The notes under the pieces: generated by a model
Database searches by the model: none
Seen by the model: only the letters and a program-made list of their open reading frames with translations
Told to the model about the DNA's origin: nothing
Program-made: the position numbers and the translations under genes
Shown: one piece after another, positions 57,221 through 64,000 of the stretch
How positions within the stretch are numbered: the first letter of the stretch is position 1
Layout: every line of letters begins with the position of its first letter
Assembly (NCBI GenBank): GCA_003971905.1
Contig: RSEE01000073.1
Coordinates: 248,001-312,000, forward strand
Direction of reading: 5' to 3'
DNA from: Moniliella sp. 'wahieum'
Lineage: Eukaryota; Basidiomycota; Moniliellomycetes; Moniliellales; Moniliellaceae
Length of the DNA: 64,000 nucleotides

Positions 57221-57815
57221 ATGGTGTGTGCACTCGCCTTGCCCCTGTTCCCTGTGCCCTGCTGACCAGCCCCCCTCCCCCTCCCCCTTTGCCCTTGCCC
57301 TCGCCCTCGCCCAGTCGTCCGGTGTCAAGGTGAACCCCGAGTGCCTCGAGGCCTTCCAAACGCTCAAGCTCGGCAAGAAGCTCAAGTACATTGTGTACAA
57401 GTTGTCGGACGACAACACGGAGATTGTCCTGGCCAAGACGTCTGAGTCCCCCGACTACGATGCGTTCCTTGCCGAGCTGCCGGCGCAGGACTGCCGGTAC
57501 GCTGTGTACGACCTCGAGTTTGAAAAGAGCGGCGAGGCAAGCGCAACAAGCTCTGCTTCTTCTCTTGGTCCCCGGACGAGTCGAAGATCAAGCAGAAAAT
57601 GGTCTACGCTTCCTCCAAAGACGCCATCCGCAAGTCGCTTGTCGGCATCTCTACCGAAATCCAGGGTACCGACTTCTCTGAGGTCTCTTACGACACTGGT
57701 CCGTCCCTTTCCCCCCCTTATCCGCTTCTCCTCCACGCCCGCCGGTCATACTAATCGTCCTTTTTTCCCTTTCCTTTTCCCCACAGTTCTTGACAAGGCT
57801 TCCCGCGGGTACTAA
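57221..57815 (+). CDS. COF1: Cofilin (ADF/cofilin family)
   Basis: An actin-severing and depolymerising protein of the cytosol and cortical patches. Exon 1 is only ATG (57221-57223). Intron 1 57224-57314 (GTGTGT...CAG) leads to [20 protein letters not shown], then [20 protein letters not shown] and [37 protein letters not shown], a block containing the actin-binding long helix, and [20 protein letters not shown] follow. The second intron, 57699-57786 (GTCCGT...CAG), precedes VLDKASRGY. One G is missing from GAGGCAAG near 57537 (expected GEGKRNK). About 140 residues, the standard length. The split ATG|SSG structure is shared by many basidiomycete and ascomycete cofilin genes. Confidence 0.97.
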
Positions 57816-58743
57816 GCTCGATCCCACATTGGGACAGGTTCCGTGCCAGTGGCTTGGACTATGGCTTTCCTTTTTTCTTGAGACTTGCTGTGCACGTGTG
57901 CCATAACAATCCTACTCATTCCATGACATCCTCCTGTCACGCCGCCCCATCCTATGCCACTCACGATGCATTGCGGTGTTTGGCAAGTTGACAAAGATGC
58001 AAAGCGCATCTGTTGCGCTTTTGCTCGATGCAGCGTAGGCTAGGCAGGCTAGCAATTCAGTAGACCCGCTCTGATGCTGGCAAGGAGAAATCACTCCCAC
58101 AGCGAACGAGGAGGATCCCCCATCAGGTGCGAGCGGGGACAAAGGAAATAGGAAATTGTGCTTGGGCGCAAGGGAAGGTAGTGTGCAGGAGAGGTGCCGA
58201 GAACCCCTCTCTGCCTCGTTCTCAGGGTTAGAGTTGCGGCTTGGCACTTGGAGCGTAGCAGCCGAAACGGTGCTGCTGCTGCTGAACGAACTGGGGGAGG
58301 AGAATACGTTCACCCTTTGCTGCGAGAGGAAGGACAGAAAGAAAAAACAATGATGTCAGCCCGTCCCTCGGAAGAGGCGGTGCCACCGACACCCAATCTC
58401 CCATTCGTACCTACGAAGTCTTCCTCAGTCCCACCCCCCGTGGTGACTCGGCCTCTTTGTCTCTCAGCGCAGGTTGCTACTCGAGCCCCACACCCGTGTC
58501 GCCTTTGCTTAGGTAGTTCTCATCCCGCGCGAGTCCCTGTTTCCTCTATTCGACATGCTTGGCCCTAGTCCGAGAGGGTTAGCCGGGCTTGGGACCAAGG
58601 CCAGAAGGAGTACTGGATTCTTCACCACGGCGCTGTTGGCGCTGGCAGTACACTTTGAGATCTGGGGTGGGCTATCTCTCGAGAGCTATGTGGAAGAGTA
58701 ACACATACAGCCCTTGGAGATGTATGCCCCAGTGTTCTGCCAT
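57816..58743. other. Intergenic region between cofilin and tRNA-Pro
   Basis: No gene is supported in 930 bp. A frame at 58194-58568 on plus lacks any motif. Confidence 0.4.
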
Positions 58744-58842
58744 GGGCTCATGGTGTAGTGGTATCATGCCTCTTTCGGGACGTTCCCGAGCTGGATTCAG
58801 TTCGAATAGAGGTGGTCGTGGGTTCAATTCCCGCTGAGCCCC
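58744..58842 (+). tRNA. tRNA-Pro (anticodon CGG), with a 27-nt intron
   Basis: The acceptor stem GGGCTCA (58744-58750) pairs exactly with TGAGCCC (58835-58841), discriminator C. The D arm GGTGTAGTGGTATCATGCC follows the usual eukaryotic proline pattern. The anticodon stem CCTCT/AGAGG encloses TTCGGG, anticodon CGG at 58776-58778. The intron at 58780-58806 contains TTCCCGA, complementary to the anticodon region. The T arm is CGTGGGTTCAATTCCCGC. A T7 Pol III terminator follows at 58844-58850. Confidence 0.94.
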
Positions 58843-59236
58843 ATTTTTTTATTGAATCGACCTTAGGGGTGCGCTGGACGCACTACGGTGCTGCCAGGCG
58901 AGAGCCCGCCACGTTCTATCTCCACTCTGGTCGCCAGTGCTCTCCCTCCCTAACCACTAAGCAGGCCTTTCCACGCGATCATACTAATGAGGTTGGAGAA
59001 CCACTAGACTCACTCGAGAGCCACGCCATGCATGCGTCCGTTCGCTTGTGTCGTCAACCAGACGAAGGCACATTACATCCACTTTGCAGGTTGGCCGCCC
59101 GCTTCTCCTATCCTCCCTGGGTCTGGGTCGGACGGTCACAGCGTACCAGCACAGAGCCACCCGCACTCCTCTCCAGCGGTCACTCCCCCACCACCTCGCC
59201 CAGATCCTCGTCCGCCCCCCCATCCCTGGGCCCGTA
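58843..59236. other. Region downstream of tRNA-Pro
   Basis: Apart from the T-run terminator nothing is recognised. Confidence 0.4.
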
Positions 59237-60351
59237 TCAACAGCCCGCTGCGTGGACGATGGGGGGGCGCGGGGCCGCTGCGGTCCTAGGCCCTCGGGCC
59301 GTCTCCCTCGCTGTTGGGCGACAGTAGGGGACGGAAGATTGTCGAGCCCGGCCAGGGCCGGGTGAGGATGGGTGTGTTTCGGCCCGCTTGCGGCCCTTGT
59401 TGCGCTCTGCCTTTGCTCGCCCCTCGACGCCCCTGGCCTCTTGGTCTTGGTCTTGGTCTTGGTCTGGGTCTTGGTCTGGGTCTTGCTGTCGCCCCTTCTG
59501 CTTTTGCCTTGTCTGACGCGTGTACAGTGCCAGCACGCCGCCCCTGGCTGCGACCGAGGGAGCACGTGCAAGCGGGCGCCAGCTCCGCGTAGCGAACCGC
59601 GTTGCGCTGGCTGTAACTTCGAGCGTGCGCCACGGACCGTCGGGGACACTTTGGCTGCTCACTACCCATCCTCGCCCACGCGCGTCGTCCGGACGCGATA
59701 CTAGCCCGACCAACTTGTACGTCTCGCCACCCCCCACTCGCATCTCTGCCCGTCCCTCCAGCTGAAGCGGCGCCTTGCTCTCCACCCATACCGCCAGCGC
59801 AGGCGCGTTGTCCGTCGGGCGGCGCGCAGCACACAGGTGCGGCGTCCGGATGGCTGTGCCAACAAACGAAAAGGGAAACAAAGAGGAATCAGTCAGCCCG
59901 CCAGTGAGTCAGTCAGTCAGTCAGTCAGGCAGTCGGGATTCCCCTGGCTCCTAGGGGCAGCTAGGAGAGAAGCTGGCTAGCAACGGACCATGGCAACGTA
60001 CCGCTCACACTTGGGTTGTTCTTCTTGCTCGGACACACCGGTACCCGCTGGCTCGTCCCGGCCCTTCCCGGTCCAGTACGCGTCCAACGCCTCTTGGATC
60101 GAGCGCGTAGGCCTAGGCGGCGGGTTAGCGACGAGGTGCGCATGCGCCTGGAGCGCGGCGCGCTTGCGTTTTCGCCGCTCCTTGGCCGATCCCGTGGTTG
60201 CGTCGGCGGCGAAACGTGGACCAGGCTCGGTCGGTGCTTCGCCCTGGACCAGACTGGGCAGCGCAAGTACTCCACCGGGCAGGACCTCAGCCTGCGAGGC
60301 AGACAGGAAGAGGAGCAGCGGGAGCAGTGCACTTGGCGCTCCACCTGCCAT
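59237..60351 (-). CDS. Putative secreted or ER protein with signal peptide, unknown function
   Basis: I do not recognise this gene. The ATG at 60351 starts MAGGAPSALLPLLLFLSASQA, a good signal peptide with cleavage near SQA-EV. A basic segment (AKERRKRKRAALQAHAH) and TRSIQEALDAYWTGKG follow. A canonical 148-bp intron (59854-60001, GTACGT...CACAG) joins exon 2. One frame there reads ALAVWVESKAPLQLEGRAE, then ETYKLVGLVSRPDD, which looks like real protein, but it does not match the splice phase without one indel. The C-terminal part is a DQDPDQ-type repeat from a GGTCTT microsatellite (about 59435-59490), then low complexity to an uncertain stop (59237 or 59286). Alternatively the hydrophobic start is an internal segment of the upstream gene, whose stop lies one base before this ATG. 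Confidence 0.35.
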
Positions 60352-60352
60352 G

Positions 60353-61197
60353 CTAGTAGCCTCCCCATTTCTCGTCCTGGCCCCTCCTGCAGCGCGGAGA
60401 GAAGCGAGGCGGCGATCCCGCCTGGAGAATAAGGAGGATATGGCAGGGCGAGCGAGCTGTCCTGTTCTGCGTCCGTGGCGCCCTGATGGCCCGACGCCGA
60501 CCAGGTCGGCACGTCCACCAATACGGGCGGTAGGGTGGAGATGGGCGCGGACGCTGGGGCAGCAATAAGAGAAACAAGCGCAGCAAGCACTTGCTGCGGC
60601 ACGGTGTTGGAGCTGCGCGGGGGTGGGCTGGCGCGCTGGACGACAGCAGGCTGCCGCGCGCCGAGGGGGGCAGGAAGGTGGTGCGGCGAGGACCGTCACT
60701 GAGGATCGCGCCGAGGGCGGCGTGGCCAACAAGGCTTCCAATACAGCCACCAGCGCCAATGCCTCGTCCGACTCGGGGTCCAGGTCTGAACTGTGCGAAG
60801 GCGGGGGCACGATCGGCTTGGCTCCACCTCGCTTCGGCCGCGGGGAGGCCGAGCGTGGCCCAGGGCAGCACGGGCGGCACCCACTGGGCATCTTGGCCGC
60901 AGCCGCGCCACACGCTCCGCCTCGGCCACAGCCAACGCGTCGGCCTCTTTCGTGCGCGGATCGAGGAGGCCGCCGGCGGCGGAGGCGTGTCGTGGCCGCG
61001 CTGCTGCTCGCGGGGCGGGTTGACGACAATGACGTTGGCCACGCCTGGAGGCCCGCGAGCGCGGCGGCACTCTCGGCGCCGCCGGCCAAGGAGGCGGTGG
61101 GCGCGAAGCGGACGGGGTGGCGAGCAGGTCGGCGAGGGCGGCCTCGGAGCGGAGTGTGTGGAGCGCGGCCGTGGCCTGGGCTGGGGGGTGCGGCCAT
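60353..61197 (-). CDS. Uncharacterised Ala/Pro-rich protein
   Basis: Unrecognised and only weakly supported, since this GC-rich stretch is open in several frames. The ATG at 61197 gives MAAPPAQATAALHTLRSEA and ALADLLATP. The likely continuation changes frame to VRFAPTASLAGGAESAA, PGVANVIVVNPPREQQ, TKEADALAVAEAERVARL, DLDPESDEALALVAVLEA, and finally VLAALVSLIAAPASAPI to ALPYPPYSPGGIAASLL, ending DEKWGGY at 60353. Leu/Ala helices alternate with disordered Pro-rich parts. The start is 211 bp from the divergent Zn2Cys6 gene, with the CACGTG cluster between them. Confidence 0.35.
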
Positions 61198-61265
61198 GGT
61201 TGGGGGGGGGGGGGGGGGCGGGGAGTGGTGCGCAAAGGAGAAAAAAAAAGAGGGAGAGCAGGGGG

Positions 61266-61308
61266 CACGTGACGCAGCACGTGACGCAGCACGTGATGCA
61301 TGCACGTG
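61266..61308. promoter_or_regulatory. Four CACGTG boxes at 12-13 bp spacing
   Basis: CACGTG occurs at 61266, 61278, 61290 and 61303; the first two are each followed by ACGCAG and the third by ATGCATG. The cluster lies between two divergent genes. CACGTG is the core for bHLH factors such as Cbf1. The spacing is slightly more than one helical turn, so successive boxes rotate only modestly on the DNA face. Confidence 0.65.
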
Positions 61309-61407
61309 ATATTTGAAGCCGGAACTCGGGCGGAGGGGCGCGTGGGGGCGACGCGTGGGGGCGTGGGTGGTGGACGCGGATGGGCTGCCTGCTGCCTCCC
61401 ACCCGCC

Positions 61408-63695
61408 ATGGAGTACACCCACCTCTCCCCGCCCGCCGAGGCCGCCGCGCCGCCGCCATCCGCACCGCCCTCGGCACCGCCCTCGGCATCGCCATCCGCA
61501 CCGCCCTCCGCTTCGGCCGCCGCCGCCGCCTCCACCCCCGCCGACACGCCCGCCATGCTCCACACCGCCGAGCACTGGTCGCGCCACCTGGGCCCCGGCA
61601 AGGCGTGCACGCGCTGCCGCGCACGCAAGCTGCGCTGCTCCGGCACGCGCCCCACCTGCGCCGCCTGCCAGCGCCTCCAGGCCAAGGCCGAGCGCCAGGC
61701 CGAAAAGGCCGGCATGCCTGCGCCCGCGGCTGCCCAGTTCGTCGGCCTGTGCGTGTACGCCGACGACCCCACCCGCCGCCCGCGCCGCCCGCACGCACAT
61801 CCACCCCCGCCCCCGCAGGCAGCCGCGCCGCCTCCACCACGCCCTTTTCCCCCGCCTCCACCGGCACCGCCCTGCCCTCGTCCCAGCCCCCGCTCCCTCC
61901 CCACCACGCCTCCCCCCCCGCCCCCAAACGCGCCCGCACCTCCACCTCCGCCTCCACCTCTGCCTCCAGCGGCCCCTACTCCAACCCCCTCGACTCGCTC
62001 GCTGCCGCCGCCGTCGCCACCAGCGCAGACGCCCCCGTGCCCTCCCCCAGCTTCCTCCCCGTCCCGCTCCTGCCCCTGCCCCTCCCAGGCGCGGGCCCAA
62101 CCAGTCTGGAAGCATGCTTGTTCGCCTGTCTGCCGCCAACGCCTCTGCTCGTCCAGCACCTGCATACCTTTGCTGAGGAATGTTCGTGGCTATGCCCCTG
62201 GACAGCGCCTGCACTGGAGCAACGCGTCTGGGCCAACCCGACAGCCCTGCCGCTCGAGCGTCCAGCCGACGGCCAAGAAGCAGGGGCGCAACCGCCCCAC
62301 CCTTCGCTCTTGTTCGCCATCTTGGCCTGGGTTCACACCCTCCATCCCGACTTGCGCGCCGAGGTGCCGCCCGAGGGCCGAGTGTTGCTCCAAGCTCAAA
62401 CCTTGCTTTCCTCCCGCATTGCGTCTGAGCCTCGGCCGGGCGACGAGTACGCGTGTCTGTGCCAGGCAGGCCTTTCCCTTACTTGTGCTCCCTGTGCGCC
62501 GGCCGGGACGGGGACAACAGAAGGCCCGATTCCCTCCCCCGAGTTTCTCCAACGACGCTCGTCGCGCTGGCGACTGGATTTGCTCCAAGCTCGTGTCTTG
62601 CTGGATCAGTATACGTTTGCCCAGGCGCGCTTGGAGCGTACTTTACTCGAAGCCGGCGCGACGCGTCGTTTGGCTGACACCCTCGCTCTCCCTTGCCCTC
62701 CCCGCCCACCAAACCAGACCGAAGCGCCCGACGCGCTTGAACCTATTGATCTTGCTCTCCTTCTGCCCGGTTGGCTCGACTCGAGTCCGCCTGCCGAGCT
62801 CGATACACCCAAGGCGGAAAGGGACCGAAGTGTTAAGCTGGCTCATGCGTTTGATGCTTCGTTGCCAGCCTATGGCGGTCCCGTGTCCCCCGCTGCACTG
62901 GACCCCTTGCTGTCGTCCCCGCCTGTGCCTAATTCTAGTTCTAGTTCTAATTCCCACGACCTCCTCGACCTCTACCTCGCCTCGATGGCCTTGTTGGGCA
63001 AGATGGGTCAAGCTCCACTGTCCGACCCGGTCCCGACGCCATTACTCAACCACCTTGCCCAGCTCAACGCCGCGCTCCTTGCCCATGCACACCGCCTTCC
63101 TTCCGACCCACTCGTGCGCACCGCCCACCTGGCCCTGCTGGCAGGCGAGATGGTGCTCTACACGCCACTCGGCAGTCGGGCGGGCGAAGCACGCGGCGGT
63201 CGCGCCGGCTTGCTCCGCGCCGTACGCGCCATGGACCGCGCTGTGCCCCTGATCCAAGCTGGCGCAGGCGACGCACCGCTCCACCCCCCTTGGCGGCATG
63301 GTGCGTGACCCAGCTGGCTGCCGGCCTGATCCGCCTAGCTGCCGGTGGAGCGGCCGAGGCGCGGCCTTCGCACGACACGCTCCCCGGCGACGCCGACGCC
63401 GACGCGGGCACGAGCGCGGGCACGACTGCGGGCGCCGATCCGACGCACAGCGCCGACGCCGATGGTGATGCGCAGGGCGAAGCGGCTGCGGTAGCGGGCC
63501 CCCCATCGTCCTGGGGACCCATCTTGTACGTTCTTCTTGCGCCCGAAGACGCAGCGGGGGCAGGCGCGCCAACGCTTGCTCCAAGATACCTTCCAGCTCT
63601 GCTGGCTCTTCCTAGACCAGTATGCTACCCGCTTTGCCTTGGGGCAGGCCGCCAAGCAGGCCCTGCATCGCGTCCTGGAGCAGATGAAGCTCTGA
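61408..63695 (+). CDS. Zn(II)2Cys6 fungal transcription factor
   Basis: A DNA-binding regulator of a family expanded in basidiomycetes. After an Ala/Pro-rich lead, the cluster reads ACTRCRARKLRCSGTRPTCA, then AC. The sixth Cys comes only after 27 residues (VGLC), longer than the usual 6-10. A Pro-rich linker follows, then a helical regulatory region: CLFACLPPTPLLVQHLHTFAEE, LFAILAWVHTLHPDLR, WRLDLLQARVLLDQYTFAQA and HDLLDLYLASMALLGKMGQA. The C-terminus FQLCWLFLDQYATRFALGQAA with AKQALHRVLEQMKL is the typical fungal_trans-type tail, ending at 63695. Frame changes lie in the Pro-rich run (61800-61980), near 63290 and near 63585. About 763 residues when bridged. The target pathway cannot be told. 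Confidence 0.85.
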
Positions 63696-64000
63696 GCAAA
63701 CCCGAGATGGTCGATGCGGGCGCAGGCGGCTGAGGGCTGAGGCTAGAGAGCGGAGCCTCCGGAGGATGCATGCCACCATACCAGATCAGACGGTTGCTGG
63801 GATAGATACCCGGGGGGCAGGGGGGGGCACGGGCACGAGTAATAAGCCTCATGGGCCTCATGGGGCTCCCTTAGCGGCGCCCACAAGCAAAGGTTATGAG
63901 GGCTGCGGGGCCACAGAGTGGCGCGTGACGCGTGACACGTGACGCGTCGAGTGCGACGACCAACCAGCGAAGCACCAGGCGTGCGAGTGGCGGCGGTGAC
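63696..64000. other. 3' flank of the Zn2Cys6 gene
   Basis: No gene is seen. It contains GCGTGACGCGTGACACGTGACGCGTCG (about 63923-63949), another CACGTG with GTGACGC repeats, possibly the promoter of a gene beyond the window. Confidence 0.4.

Noticed and set aside
59977-62214. A 745-codon open frame on the minus strand
   Set aside because: It runs antisense through the start of the Zn2Cys6 gene and is made of low-complexity Arg/Gly/Pro. It is a product of extreme GC content; only parts of it overlap the two weakly supported genes.
1-64000. CRISPR arrays, bacterial operons or ribosome-binding sites
   Set aside because: Spliceosomal introns, eukaryotic tRNA introns and nuclear genes show eukaryotic DNA. 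The regular repeats seen are simple tandem repeats without unique spacers.

Overview
The window is nuclear DNA from a fungus, most likely a basidiomycete and possibly from the smut subphylum (Ustilaginomycotina). The evidence is introns of about 65-150 bp with GTATGT/GTACGT-type donors, a cofilin gene whose first exon is only the ATG, a Zds-family protein, a fungal Zn(II)2Cys6 regulator and intron-bearing tRNA genes. The species cannot be named from sequence alone. Twenty protein genes are supported, two of them only weakly, plus two tRNA genes. Almost all of them lie in three GC-rich gene-dense blocks.

Layout. 0.4-9 kb: a GPATCH11-like G-patch protein, a LARP1-type La-motif protein, ALG13, the complex III core protein QCR2 and ketopantoate reductase. 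9-16 kb: a long gene-poor stretch with tRNA-Ser(AGA), a Prx5/AHP1-type peroxiredoxin and an old LTR. 16-40 kb: the main housekeeping block, holding prephenate dehydrogenase (TYR1), a Zds protein, an AONS/KBL-type aminotransferase, a DPP IV-type membrane peptidase, PRP31, succinyl-CoA ligase alpha, mitochondrial citrate synthase, D-3-phosphoglycerate dehydrogenase, CMS1 and an unrecognised PH-like protein. 40-52 kb: a repeat-rich island with no supported gene. It holds a perfect 119-bp inverted repeat, several short-period tandem repeats, nested LTR fossils and decayed coding-like stretches. 52-64 kb: the GPI mannosyltransferase PIG-M/GPI14, a cytochrome b5-domain protein, cofilin, tRNA-Pro(CGG), two unrecognised genes on the minus strand and a Zn2Cys6 regulator divergent from them across a cluster of CACGTG boxes.

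The genes are mostly unrelated housekeeping functions: TCA cycle and respiration; tyrosine, serine and pantothenate synthesis; N-glycan and GPI assembly; splicing; translation control; actin turnover. Two TCA-cycle genes (succinyl-CoA ligase alpha and citrate synthase) are neighbours on the same strand.

A caution for the reader: many conserved genes here change reading frame one to several times, and in most resolvable cases the break is one base missing from a short G or C run. This fits an under-called consensus better than pseudogenes. Gene spans below therefore bridge such breaks where homologous motifs continue on both sides, and the lengths given for those genes assume this.
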